In this document: piece after piece, positions 41,544 to 50,731 of the stretch | How the letters are laid out: each line of letters opens with the position of its first letter | How positions within the stretch are numbered: position 1 is the first letter of the stretch | From: Sphingobacterium alkalisoli | GTDB lineage: Bacteria; Bacteroidota; Bacteroidia; Sphingobacteriales; Sphingobacteriaceae | Direction: 5' to 3' | NCBI RefSeq assembly: GCF_005049105.1 | Contig: NZ_SUKA01000002.1 | Location: 1-64,000 of the forward strand | Length of the DNA: 64,000 nucleotides | Made by a program: the position numbers and the translations under genes | The notes under the pieces: generated by a model | Databases searched by the model: none | Told to the model about the DNA's origin: nothing | What the model saw: only the letters and a program-made list of their open reading frames with translations

Positions 41544-42824
41544 ATGGCATCTTCACTAGAAAAGGCAAGCACCGCACTGCATATCATTAATACGGTACAG
41601 CAGATGGAAACAATAATCGAGCATATTCGTGATAAGGAATCATGGAATTCTCTCGAAGAAGACGCGCTTCCTTTAGAACAACAGGTAAGCGAAGACGGTA
41701 TGCAGAAGCGGAGATCATTCCTTCTGCAAAAAACGAATAAGGATTACCCTTATCTGATCGATAATAAGGCCTTTGAGGACTATGATTCGCTCAACGGAAA
41801 TATAGAAAATTTTATAGGAATGAGTCGTGTTCCTACTGGGGTGATCGGTCCGCTACGTATAATAGGCTCTTCGGCGCAGGGAGATTTTTACGTTCCCCTG
41901 GCGACAACGGAGGGGGCTCTCGTCGCCTCGTATAACCGTGGTGCTAAGGCTTGTTATTTAGCCGGCGGTGCAATTTCAATCTGTTTAATGGAGGGCGTAC
42001 AGCGAAGTCCTGTCTTTAAGTTTGAAAATATTGCAGACCTGGGCTTGTTTGTTGCCTGGCTATTGCCGCAAGTGGAGAGATTTAAGGAAATAGTGGGTGA
42101 AACAAGTCGGTATGCCAAATTGATGGATGTTAAAATCCAGATTGAAGGAAATCACCTTATTGTGATATTTGAATTTCATACGGGCGATGCTGCGGGACAA
42201 AATATGGTTACTATTTGTACAGACGCCATATGCCGTTATATCATTGCGCAATGTCCGACCAAGCCAACATTATGGTTTATCGAAGGCAACTACTCGGGCG
42301 ATAAAAAGGCGACAGCACTGTCTTTTTCCAATGTACGCGGGAAGAAAGTAACCACAGAGATTGTACTATCTGAAGCAATTGTACACAACGTGCTTAAAAC
42401 TACACCCGACCTCATGGCCGAGTATTGGAGGTCGTCTACCATGGGGATCATCCAAAGTGGGGCTATTGGTGCGCATGGACACTATGCTAACGGATTGGCG
42501 GCATTATTTTTAGCAACAGGGCAAGATGTGGCGTGTGTAGCAGAGGCTGCCACGGGGGTAACTCGGATGGAAATGAACAAGGATGGCTCGCTGTATGCTA
42601 GTGTTACATTGCCAAATCTGGTTGTAGGTACGGTAGGCGGAGGGACACATCTGCCTACGCAACGGGAATGTTTGGAAATGATGGATTGCTATGGACAAGG
42701 CAAGGCGCGTAAATTTGCCGAAATCTGTGGAGCCCTCATATTGGCAGGGGAGCTATCCATAGCCGCAGCGCTCTCTGCCGGTCACTTTACACAGGCGCAT
42801 AAACAACTCGGACGTAAAAAATAA
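41544..42824 (+). CDS. Class I-type HMG-CoA reductase
   Basis: 426 residues, the length of soluble class I catalytic domains. It would reduce HMG-CoA to mevalonate with NADPH. All four catalytic residues of the human enzyme have counterparts: Glu123 in LATTEGALVASYNRGAKA, Lys254 in GNYSGDKKATALS, Asp328 in ATGQDVACVAEAA, His413 in LSAGHFTQAHKQL. Also seen are ENFIGMSRVPTGVIGPLRI, GDAAGQNMV (normally GDAMGMNMV) and GTVGGGTHLPTQ. First gene of a seven-gene cluster with a UbiA-like enzyme. Class I forms are mostly eukaryotic and archaeal, so transfer is possible. The product pathway is unknown. Confidence 0.9.
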   Translation: MASSLEKASTALHIINTVQQMETIIEHIRDKESWNSLEEDALPLEQQVSEDGMQKRRSFLLQKTNKDYPYLIDNKAFEDYDSLNGNIENFIGMSRVPTGVIGPLRIIGSSAQGDFYVPLATTEGALVASYNRGAKACYLAGGAISICLMEGVQRSPVFKFENIADLGLFVAWLLPQVERFKEIVGETSRYAKLMDVKIQIEGNHLIVIFEFHTGDAAGQNMVTICTDAICRYIIAQCPTKPTLWFIEGNYSGDKKATALSFSNVRGKKVTTEIVLSEAIVHNVLKTTPDLMAEYWRSSTMGIIQSGAIGAHGHYANGLAALFLATGQDVACVAEAATGVTRMEMNKDGSLYASVTLPNLVVGTVGGGTHLPTQRECLEMMDCYGQGKARKFAEICGALILAGELSIAAALSAGHFTQAHKQLGRKK

Positions 42825-42834
42825 GCTGATCTAC

Positions 42835-43809
42835 ATGCGCAAAGGTATACTAGAAAATAAATACAGTAATCCGGATGAGAATAATTCTTCTTTCGCGAAG
42901 CGTCTTTGGATTTACCAAAAGGAACGTTTCCCTTTTTTCGGGCATGGCATATTGGTCGCGGCTTTTAGCTTTTCTGCGATTTCCTATAGCCGGATATGCC
43001 GCGGTGCCGAAGGATTTGTGGATTGGACAACGTTTTTGGTCGGCGTTTTTACCACCATCTCTTTGTTTTTCTTGGTTCGTATATTTGATGAATTTAAAGA
43101 TGCCGAGGATGATGCAAGGTATAGAAAGGAGCTTCCCGTACCGCGTGGTTTAATCTCTTTGGGCGAACTTAAAATGATCGGCATTGTGCTTGCCATACTG
43201 CAGATAGTACTGAATGGGCTCTTCTTTCCGAAAATGCTTTTTCTGTACGTAGTGGTCATCTTTTATCTGTGCTTAATGGGCAAAGAGTTTTTTATACCGT
43301 CCTGGTTGAAGAAGCATCAATTTTGGTATGTCGTCTCCCATATGTTTATTATCCCGTTGATCGATATCTATGCCAGTGGCTTGGACTGGCTTTTAGCGGA
43401 GGTCGGCGCACCCCACGGACTTGTTTTCTTTTTTGGGGTGTCGTATATGAACGGTATTGTGCTCGAGATAGGCCGCAAGATACGCAGTCCCCAGGATGAA
43501 CAGACTGGCGTGTTGACCTACTCGAGTATGTTGGGAGCTGGCAAGGCTGTAAAATATTGGATAGCGGTTCTTTTTGTTACGTTAATACTGAGTATGGCTG
43601 CATCGTACTATGCAGGCTATGGTTGGATGGCATACGCCATCTTGGGTTCGATCTTTTTGATCTGCTGTGTACCTGCATTGCTTTTTTTGAACGGACATGT
43701 GCCTAAATATGCGAAAGCAATCGAATGGTCATCAGCAGGTTGGACTATTGCTATGTATTTGAGCCTGGGTGGAATTCCGATGCTAGAACAATTTTGGAGA
43801 GGCTTTTGA
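42835..43809 (+). CDS. UbiA-family prenyltransferase-like membrane protein
   Basis: 324 residues with about eight transmembrane helices. The first Asp-rich motif is visible in RIFDEFKDAEDDARYRKELP, equivalent to the NDxxD motif of UbiA proteins with the usual prenyl-diphosphate-binding acidic residues; the second lies in EIGRKIRSPQDEQTGVLTYS. The long soluble N-terminus (about 30 residues) is unusual. It follows HMG-CoA reductase by 10 bp and precedes the dikinase gene. It probably attaches a polyprenyl chain to an acceptor made by the same cluster. The acceptor is unknown. Confidence 0.75.
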   Translation: MRKGILENKYSNPDENNSSFAKRLWIYQKERFPFFGHGILVAAFSFSAISYSRICRGAEGFVDWTTFLVGVFTTISLFFLVRIFDEFKDAEDDARYRKELPVPRGLISLGELKMIGIVLAILQIVLNGLFFPKMLFLYVVVIFYLCLMGKEFFIPSWLKKHQFWYVVSHMFIIPLIDIYASGLDWLLAEVGAPHGLVFFFGVSYMNGIVLEIGRKIRSPQDEQTGVLTYSSMLGAGKAVKYWIAVLFVTLILSMAASYYAGYGWMAYAILGSIFLICCVPALLFLNGHVPKYAKAIEWSSAGWTIAMYLSLGGIPMLEQFWRGF

Positions 43810-43850
43810 TATAGGTACACAACGATAGGCTAAAGCTAATATATTACGAT

Positions 43851-46466
43851 ATGTTTATTAAAGATTACCAATATCAACATATAATGAATCCCGCCATTGG
43901 AGGCAAAGCAAGGAACCTGCTGAAGTTAGGTCAGCTTAATCTTCCCGTGCCCAAGTGGATCGTGTTGCCAGCCGATTATTTAGCGGAAGTCTTTAAAGAT
44001 GTCGCATCTATCGAAAATGCAAATGATCTATTGGGCGCAATCGATGCATATCGGTTTCCTTCTTTTTCGAGTACTCAGATCGAAACCACCTTTCCGGATA
44101 CGGCCTATTTTGCAGTGCGTTCATCGGCAATTGATGAAGACGGCCGTCAGCATTCGTTTGCCGGTCAATTTGATTCGTATCTCTACGTACGTAAAGAGGA
44201 TATCTTCGCGCGTATCAAAGATGTATGGCGATCTCTTTTTTCCGAACGTGTTCTTTCGTATCGTGCAGCCAATAGTCTGGGGGTCGGTTTAGGAATAGGG
44301 GTGATCGTACAGGAAATGATCGATGCGGATGCCTCTGGGGTCGCTTTTGGTATGAATCCGCTTTCGGGTAACCGAAAGGAAAAACTGATTTCTGGTGTAT
44401 TTGGTGTAGGCGAAGGCCTTGTGTCGGGAGATTTGGACGCCGATAATTTTACGATTCTTAAAGGCAGGATCGACCGACAGGTGGTGCGAAAAAAGGAAAA
44501 ATTTATACTTAATCCGGCAGGGATAGGAGGGGCAATGAAAATAGACATACCTCGTGTCAATCAGAATGACCAGTCTATTCCAGATGTATATCTCTATGAG
44601 TTGGATTCGGTCTTGGATAGGTTGAGAGCGGAATATAATCTTTTTCAGGATGTCGAATTTGCGATCAAAGAGGAAACGTTATATATCCTGCAGGCGCGCC
44701 CGATTACCAGCCTGCACAAGGTACCCGATATCTCAGGTGATTATGTGCTTTGGGATAATAGCAATATTATCGAATCGTATCCAGGTGTGACGACACCATT
44801 GACGTTTTCGTTTATCAGCCAATCTTATGAAGGGGCCTATAAACTTTTCTGTTCCTTTTTAGGCGTATCGGAAGACAGCATCCGTAGAAATGAACGTGTA
44901 TTCGCAAATACACTCGGTCTAATTAACGGCCGCGTATACTATAATTTGAAGAGTTGGTACCACATGTTGGCTATGCTGCCAGGATATAGTCTCAACGCAC
45001 GCTTTATGGAAAAGATGATGGGGGTAAAGGAACAGTTTGACGTACCGAAAAGTTATCAACTTTCTGCCGGAGAAGCCTGGCGTAGTATGCTATGGATGCT
45101 ACTGCAAATGTATAGGCGATATAAAAAGCTGCCCCAAAAGCGTACGGCGTTTAAAATACTATTGGATGCGACCATTGCGAAATATAAGCAGATAGATTTT
45201 CAGCGTAAGAACGCAAACGAACTGATGCAGCTGTACCTGCATTTCGAGCGAAAACTGTTGAATCAATGGAAAGCTCCTTTGCTCAATGATTTTTTTGCGA
45301 TGATCTGGTTTGGCTTACTGCAAAAACGTACGGAAGATTATACCGATGGCCAATACCCGAACATTCATAATGATCTACTGTGTGGCAGCGCCGATATTAT
45401 CTCTACACAGCCGATACATCGTAGTATAGCTATTGCTACCTTCGTTCAAGAGGTTGATTATCTACGCGCAATTTTTGAAGCGGAAGATCCGGAGGATATC
45501 TGGCGAATAGTTCAACATGATAAACGCGAAGGAAGCGAAAAGTTATTGACACAGATCCGACAATATCTCGCTGATTTTGGTGAGCGCTGCGTGGGTGAGC
45601 TGAAGCTGGAAACGATTTCTTATTCGCAGGATCCAACAAAATTTGTACAGATCATCAAATCGTATGTCGAAGCGGGTATAACCACTGCAAAAACGAATAA
45701 TACCGTGGAAGAGGAGCTACGACGCAATGCAGAAGAAAAGATGAAAGGGGTATTGCGTCGAAAACCGTTTAAGAAATGGTTGTTTAAAAAGACATTAAAG
45801 AAAACAAGGGAGCTGGTTAGTGCGCGAGAAAACCTTCGGTACGAGCGTACACGTGCATTCGGGATCGTCAGGGAGCTGTTCACCCATATGGGCAGGCGAT
45901 TTTATGAGGAAGATATCCTCGAATTTGAACGGGATATTTTTTACCTGACAAAAGACGAGATATTTGCATATATAGAAGGAAGAAGTGTTAATCAGGATTT
46001 AAAGTCATTGGTAGCGGTACGTAAGGATGAGTTTGAACTTTTCCGACGTATGGAGGCACCTTCCGAACGGATCGCAACGTATGGTGCTGTTTATCAGAGT
46101 AACGATTTTTTTAGCGATAGTAAGACCGAACTTATCGAAGGCGATTTGAAAGGTATCGGTTGCTGTCCGGGGCGTGTGACCGCAAAAGTCAGAATTGTGT
46201 TGAATCCCAGTGAAACCAAGACCCTGAATGGTGATATTTTGGTAACCAGTAGTACCGATCCAGGATGGGTAACCCTGTTCCCTAGTGCTGCTGGGATTTT
46301 GGTGGAACGAGGCAGTCTGTTGAGCCATTCGGCAATTGTTTCCAGAGAGATGGGAATTCCGTGTGTTGTGGGAATTACGGGGCTGTTGAAGACATTGAAG
46401 ACTGGAGACTGGATAGAGATGGATGGAAGCACTGGTGAAATAAAAATTTTGGATCCGCAAGAATAA
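43851..46466 (+). CDS. Rifampin-phosphotransferase-like dikinase
   Basis: 871 residues. N-terminal ATP-binding domain of the PEP synthase type (about 10-285) with YFAVRSSAIDEDGRQHSFAG and DADASGVAFGMNPL; a long central domain (about 300-755) without similarity I can name; C-terminal swivelling phosphohistidine domain with GSLLSHSAIVSREMGIPCVV, phospho-His826. The PEP/pyruvate TIM-barrel domain is absent. This order and length match rifampin phosphotransferase, which uses ATP to phosphorylate a small molecule, releasing AMP and phosphate. PigC-type condensing enzymes are an alternative. In this cluster the substrate is likely a lipid intermediate. Ends 3 bp before the BtaA-like gene. Confidence 0.8.
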   Translation: MFIKDYQYQHIMNPAIGGKARNLLKLGQLNLPVPKWIVLPADYLAEVFKDVASIENANDLLGAIDAYRFPSFSSTQIETTFPDTAYFAVRSSAIDEDGRQHSFAGQFDSYLYVRKEDIFARIKDVWRSLFSERVLSYRAANSLGVGLGIGVIVQEMIDADASGVAFGMNPLSGNRKEKLISGVFGVGEGLVSGDLDADNFTILKGRIDRQVVRKKEKFILNPAGIGGAMKIDIPRVNQNDQSIPDVYLYELDSVLDRLRAEYNLFQDVEFAIKEETLYILQARPITSLHKVPDISGDYVLWDNSNIIESYPGVTTPLTFSFISQSYEGAYKLFCSFLGVSEDSIRRNERVFANTLGLINGRVYYNLKSWYHMLAMLPGYSLNARFMEKMMGVKEQFDVPKSYQLSAGEAWRSMLWMLLQMYRRYKKLPQKRTAFKILLDATIAKYKQIDFQRKNANELMQLYLHFERKLLNQWKAPLLNDFFAMIWFGLLQKRTEDYTDGQYPNIHNDLLCGSADIISTQPIHRSIAIATFVQEVDYLRAIFEAEDPEDIWRIVQHDKREGSEKLLTQIRQYLADFGERCVGELKLETISYSQDPTKFVQIIKSYVEAGITTAKTNNTVEEELRRNAEEKMKGVLRRKPFKKWLFKKTLKKTRELVSARENLRYERTRAFGIVRELFTHMGRRFYEEDILEFERDIFYLTKDEIFAYIEGRSVNQDLKSLVAVRKDEFELFRRMEAPSERIATYGAVYQSNDFFSDSKTELIEGDLKGIGCCPGRVTAKVRIVLNPSETKTLNGDILVTSSTDPGWVTLFPSAAGILVERGSLLSHSAIVSREMGIPCVVGITGLLKTLKTGDWIEMDGSTGEIKILDPQE

Positions 46467-46469
46467 TTC

Positions 46470-47555
46470 ATGGCAGATATCAGTACACAGGTTGATTTTA
46501 ATATCATCCGCTATGCAAATTGTTGGGAAGATCCCCAGGTTTTGTTAAAAGGTCTTTCTCCAGCAGTGGGATCTAAGGTCTTATCGATAGGATCTGCGGG
46601 CGACAATAGTTTCTCGCTGTTATCGACAGCACCGGCTCTTGTTGTCGCAGTGGATGTCAATCCGATCCAGTTACATCTTATTGAGTTAAAGAAGCAGGCA
46701 ATTCAAAATCTGGCATACGATGAGGTGCTGCATTTTCTGGGCTTTCGCCAAGGGATGGATCGGAAGGAGCTATTTAAACAGTGTAAAGACCACCTAAGTG
46801 CAGAAGCTAAATTATATTGGACGAATAACATCGATAAGATCCAGAACGGTATTATTAATCAAGGTAAATTTGAGCGATATTTTCAGCTATTTTCAAGTAA
46901 AGTACTTCCTTTTATCCATACGCGACGGGATGTCGAAGACCTGTTGGCAATTAAGGACGGGCTCGCGCAGGCGCAGTATTATCAAGAGAGATGGAATACC
47001 TGGCGTTGGCGATTTCTATTTAAGATTTTCTTTAGTAAGATCGTGATGGGAAAATTAGGTAGAGATCCACAGTTTTTAAAGGAAGTGGGGGTAGGTGTCG
47101 GCGGTTATATTTTTAAGAAGGCCGAAAGGCATTTGAAACAAGTTCAAGCGCAGACAAATCCGTTCTTACGTTATAATCTTACCGGTACATTTGGCGATCT
47201 TTTACCACATTATTTACAACCCGATAATTATCAGGGTATTAAACAAAATATAGATAAGCTCATTTTGCGAAGAGGGTTTGCAGAGGAGACCATCGACGAG
47301 TTTGGGTGTTTTGATGCTATGAATTTATCTAATATCTTTGAATATATGGATAAGGATGTTTTTCGAAAAACAGCAGATCGCCTGTTAAAAGGTTTACAGG
47401 CAAACGGTCGTATGGGGTATTGGAACCTGATGGTTCCTCGACGGGTTTCAGGAATTTTTCCGTCGGAAATCCAATACCTAAACACGTTGTCCGCACAATT
47501 GAGCCAAGAAGACAATGGATTTTTTTACAACCAGTTTATTGTCGATCAAAAATGA
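46470..47555 (+). CDS. BtaA-like (DUF3419) S-adenosylmethionine aminocarboxypropyl transferase
   Basis: 361 residues. The DUF3419/BtaA start is clear: FNIIRYANCWEDPQVLLKGL, then LSIGSAGDNSFSLLSTAP and VVAVDVNPIQLHLIELK, the SAM-binding part; near the end, FGCFDAMNLSNIFEYMD and GRMGYWNLMVPRR. BtaA transfers the 3-amino-3-carboxypropyl group of SAM to diacylglycerol in betaine-lipid synthesis. No BtaB N-methyltransferase gene is found nearby, so the product may be an unmethylated homoserine-ether type lipid, or the acceptor may be a prenol. The stop overlaps the next gene's start (ATGA). Confidence 0.85.
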   Translation: MADISTQVDFNIIRYANCWEDPQVLLKGLSPAVGSKVLSIGSAGDNSFSLLSTAPALVVAVDVNPIQLHLIELKKQAIQNLAYDEVLHFLGFRQGMDRKELFKQCKDHLSAEAKLYWTNNIDKIQNGIINQGKFERYFQLFSSKVLPFIHTRRDVEDLLAIKDGLAQAQYYQERWNTWRWRFLFKIFFSKIVMGKLGRDPQFLKEVGVGVGGYIFKKAERHLKQVQAQTNPFLRYNLTGTFGDLLPHYLQPDNYQGIKQNIDKLILRRGFAEETIDEFGCFDAMNLSNIFEYMDKDVFRKTADRLLKGLQANGRMGYWNLMVPRRVSGIFPSEIQYLNTLSAQLSQEDNGFFYNQFIVDQK

Positions 47556-48229
47556 CCCCAACTGTTCTAAATGCGATTATTTTAGCGGGATGCTACTTGT
47601 TGCTTTTCACACTGGGAGAGCTTCTTTATTATTGTTTTAAGATTAAGGCGGAAATTACGCGTAAAATCGTTCACATAGGAACGGGCTTGTTGGCCTTGTC
47701 TTTTCCGCTGCTCTTGGCCAATCATTGGTGTGTATTGGTGCTTTGTACACTTTTTGCAGGTATCCTGATCGTGAGCCTACGCTTTGATCTGCTCCGGTCT
47801 ATTAACGCGATCGATCGACAGTCTATAGGTAGTTTGGCCTATCCGGTTTCTGTGTATGGGTGCTATTTAACCTATCATCTATACGATAACCACTATGTAT
47901 ATTATTATCTTCCTATATTGATCTTGGCCATATGTGATCCCATTGCGGGGCTAACCGGAAGACGATGGCCGCTCGGTGCATATCGTATTGCTGGAGCAAA
48001 TAAAACGTTGATGGGTTCCTTGATGTTCATGCTTTCGGCTATGCTCCTTATTACATTATATTTGTTTCTATTTTGTCATGCCGTAGTCGACTCTTCTTTT
48101 CTTGTTACGGTTCTTGTCGTTGCCTCGCTAGCCACCATAGCGGAAGCAGTTAGTCGTGATGGTTACGATAATTTAACAATCCCGCTTTCTGTAATTCTTG
48201 GTTTAGTACTTACCAGATCGATCGTATGA
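47552..48229 (+). CDS. Phytol/dolichol kinase-family membrane protein
   Basis: 225 residues from the ATG at 47552, chosen because it gives an ATGA overlap with the BtaA-like gene and removes a hydrophilic out-of-character extension. Seven or so transmembrane helices. The family motifs of VTE5/SEC59/DGK1-type CTP-dependent lipid kinases are seen: ITRKIVHIGTGLLALSFPLL and CDPIAGLTGRRWPLG, then AGANKTLMGSLMFM. Such enzymes phosphorylate phytol, dolichol or diacylglycerol. Together with the UbiA-like gene this supports a prenol-linked lipid. The stop overlaps the following ATG. Confidence 0.75.
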   Translation: MTPTVLNAIILAGCYLLLFTLGELLYYCFKIKAEITRKIVHIGTGLLALSFPLLLANHWCVLVLCTLFAGILIVSLRFDLLRSINAIDRQSIGSLAYPVSVYGCYLTYHLYDNHYVYYYLPILILAICDPIAGLTGRRWPLGAYRIAGANKTLMGSLMFMLSAMLLITLYLFLFCHAVVDSSFLVTVLVVASLATIAEAVSRDGYDNLTIPLSVILGLVLTRSIV

Positions 48230-49200
48230 TGATGGAAATCCAGCGGTTTAGCGATAGCTTGCCAGATTTTAATACATTCGTTAGCCTGCGTAACGCAACC
48301 GAAATACCACCAAAAGCACATTTCTATCACGGTGTCTTGGTGAAAGCACTTGATCGCACATTGGCCAGTGCGGTATTATATCTGAACACGGATATTGTAT
48401 TTGAGGATAAGATAACGGGATTCATTGGGGCATTTGAGGCGGAGGATAATCCGGAAGGGGTTTCTTTACTGTTCGCAGAAATCGAACAGATCGCAAAAGC
48501 ACTAGGTTTAAATTTTCTGATCGGCCCCATGGACGGATCTACCTGGGAGAACTATCGATATCACGATAGTCCGGCGCTACCACTTTTTCTGATGGAAATG
48601 GAACACCCCGGCTACTATCCTACGCTGTGGATGCAAAGTGGTTTTCGACCGATTTCATCGTACTATTCGTCAGAAAGTTTCGAACTACAGCACGATGACG
48701 AGGCTGTGTCTGCCAATCGAGCCCGTCTCGCCCGAGAGGGTATTCATATCCATTCTATTGAATTAAGCCGTTATGAAGAGGAGCTAGATAATTTATACCC
48801 TTTTCTGCTGAATGCATTTGCGTCGAATTTTCTTTATTCACCGCTATCTGCTACTTCTTTTAAAGAAAAGTATCTTTCTCTACAAAAATATCTCGATCCT
48901 GCTTTTGTATTGCTCGCTAAACATGGGAAAAGAACGGTAGGCGTGTTCTTTTGTGTGCAAGACTTTTTGGACCAGGCCCAAAAGACCCTGATTATAAAAA
49001 CGATCGCGCGTGATCCAGCTCCCCTGTATAGTGGGTTAGGCCATGTAATGGCGGCTCAGGTATATCAAACAGCTAATGCACGGGGATATACTCGCATTAT
49101 CCATGCTTTTTTAAAAGAAAACGGTACCTCTACGCCTATATCTAAAAAATTCTTTGGTACGCCATTTAAAACATATTCGTTGTATGGAAAGGCAATTTAA
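48226..49200 (+). CDS. GNAT-like N-acyltransferase
   Basis: 324 residues, soluble. The N-terminal half has GFIGAFEAEDNPEGVSLLFA and LGLNFLIGPMDGSTWENYR, a pattern of large two-domain GNAT-like proteins; the C-terminal half has another acetyltransferase-like core with LLAKHGKRTVGVFF, IKTIARDPAPLYSGLGHVMA and ARGYTRIIHAF. It could N-acylate the amino group added by the BtaA-like enzyme. This is inference from cluster content. Starts within the stop of the kinase gene and overlaps the next gene by 17 bp. Confidence 0.65.
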   Translation: MMMEIQRFSDSLPDFNTFVSLRNATEIPPKAHFYHGVLVKALDRTLASAVLYLNTDIVFEDKITGFIGAFEAEDNPEGVSLLFAEIEQIAKALGLNFLIGPMDGSTWENYRYHDSPALPLFLMEMEHPGYYPTLWMQSGFRPISSYYSSESFELQHDDEAVSANRARLAREGIHIHSIELSRYEEELDNLYPFLLNAFASNFLYSPLSATSFKEKYLSLQKYLDPAFVLLAKHGKRTVGVFFCVQDFLDQAQKTLIIKTIARDPAPLYSGLGHVMAAQVYQTANARGYTRIIHAFLKENGTSTPISKKFFGTPFKTYSLYGKAI

Positions 49201-50731
49201 TATCACCGAATTATTTTTAAGTGCTTCGGCAATGTATCCGGATAAGGTAGCTATTGCGAGTAAGCGGTCACAAATAAGCTTTGCGCAGTTGTGTGATGAC
49301 ATGAAAAGAACGGCTTGTTATTTCGCGGCGAAAGGGATTAAGAAGGGAGACCGGGTGTTGGTATTCGTGCCGATGGGAATAGATCTATACCGTATTGTAT
49401 TGGCTTTATTTTATATGGGTGCCACGGTGGTCTTTCTGGACGAATGGACTAATCGAAGGCGACTTGACCTTTGTTGTCAGATAGCCGACTGCAACGCATT
49501 TGTGGGAACTTGGAAGGCGCATTTGTTACGTCTGTTCTCGCCCGAAATACGAAAAATCCCAATTAAGCTTACCATACGGTTTCAGGCGGATAATGGCTTT
49601 TTTCTATCCGATACAGAACCGCAGGATCCAGCTTTGATCACGTTTACGACTGGCAGCACTGGGATACCAAAAGCGGCTTTACGTACGCATGGATTTCTTT
49701 TCGAGCAGTTCAGAGCACTTGAAGATAAAATTAAGGCTCATGATTCCGATGTGGATATGTCTGTATTGCCAATTGTGCTACTGATTAATCTGGGGATCGG
49801 ATCAACTTCTATTATTGCCGATTTTAAATCAAGCAAGCCGACGAAAATGAATGCCCGACGGATTATCGATCAGTTAGAGGTGCACCGTGTTTCACGTATT
49901 GTCGCTTCTCCTTATTTTATCAAGCGGCTGGCTGAAGAGATGAAGTCAAATCCTCGTGCACTGCCTCATCTTCGGAGCATCTTTACTGGAGGGGCACCGG
50001 TTTTTCAGAAAGAGGCACGCTTGTTTACGCAGGCTTTCGGGGATAAGGAGATAAAAATTGTTTATGGATCTACCGAAGCGGAACCTATCAGTTCGATTGA
50101 TGCCCATCAAATAGCAGAAGAAAATATTGCCTATCGAAATGATACCGGTTTATGTGTAGGGAGGCCTTATTGGGCTACACAGGTCAAAATTATAAAAATA
50201 ACAGATCAGCTACTTTTTGATATCACCCCTGCACAGCTAAACCTGATGGAGTGTCAAGAGGGCGAGTGGGGCGAAATCATTGTTGCCGGCCCTCATGTTT
50301 TGAGTGCCTACTTTAAAAATGAAACAGCCCTCCGTAAAACGAAGATATTTACGGACGGTGTGTATTGGCACCGAACGGGAGATTCTGGTTACCTGAAAGA
50401 AGGAGTGTTGTATTTAACGGGCCGTTGCCAGACCCTTATTCCAAGTGGAAGTACGTATATATCTCCCTTTGTTGTAGAAAATTACCTGCAATTTATTCAT
50501 GGCGTCTCGCTGGGGACTATACTGAACATAAATGGGCAATTGATCGCTTTTGTAGAGCTGGAAAATAGGCGCGTGCAACGTGGGCCTGTTGAGAAGGCCA
50601 TTCGTTCTTTACCGTTGTGTATTGATAAAGTGCATTTTTGTAAGTTGCCCCGTGATCCGAGACATCATTCTAAGATTGAGTACAATAAACTGCTTTCCCT
50701 TACCAACGAATCAACGCCGATCCCCAGGTAA
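49184..50731 (+). CDS. AMP-dependent acyl ligase, OleC-like
   Basis: 515 residues from the ATG at 49184 (MERQFNITELFLSASAMYPD); a TTG at 49154 would add ten. Adenylate-forming enzyme motifs: LITFTTGSTGIPKAALRTHG (A3), YGSTEAEPISS (A5), YWHRTGDSGYL (A7). The middle, MSVLPIVLLINLGIGSTSII and LPHLRSIFTGGAPVF, resembles OleC, the beta-lactone synthetase of olefin synthesis, more than ordinary acyl-CoA ligases. The C-terminal domain is present but lacks the usual catalytic Lys context. Last gene of the lipid cluster. Its 3' end overlaps the convergent FabH gene by 32 bp. Confidence 0.75.
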   Translation: MERQFNITELFLSASAMYPDKVAIASKRSQISFAQLCDDMKRTACYFAAKGIKKGDRVLVFVPMGIDLYRIVLALFYMGATVVFLDEWTNRRRLDLCCQIADCNAFVGTWKAHLLRLFSPEIRKIPIKLTIRFQADNGFFLSDTEPQDPALITFTTGSTGIPKAALRTHGFLFEQFRALEDKIKAHDSDVDMSVLPIVLLINLGIGSTSIIADFKSSKPTKMNARRIIDQLEVHRVSRIVASPYFIKRLAEEMKSNPRALPHLRSIFTGGAPVFQKEARLFTQAFGDKEIKIVYGSTEAEPISSIDAHQIAEENIAYRNDTGLCVGRPYWATQVKIIKITDQLLFDITPAQLNLMECQEGEWGEIIVAGPHVLSAYFKNETALRKTKIFTDGVYWHRTGDSGYLKEGVLYLTGRCQTLIPSGSTYISPFVVENYLQFIHGVSLGTILNINGQLIAFVELENRRVQRGPVEKAIRSLPLCIDKVHFCKLPRDPRHHSKIEYNKLLSLTNESTPIPR

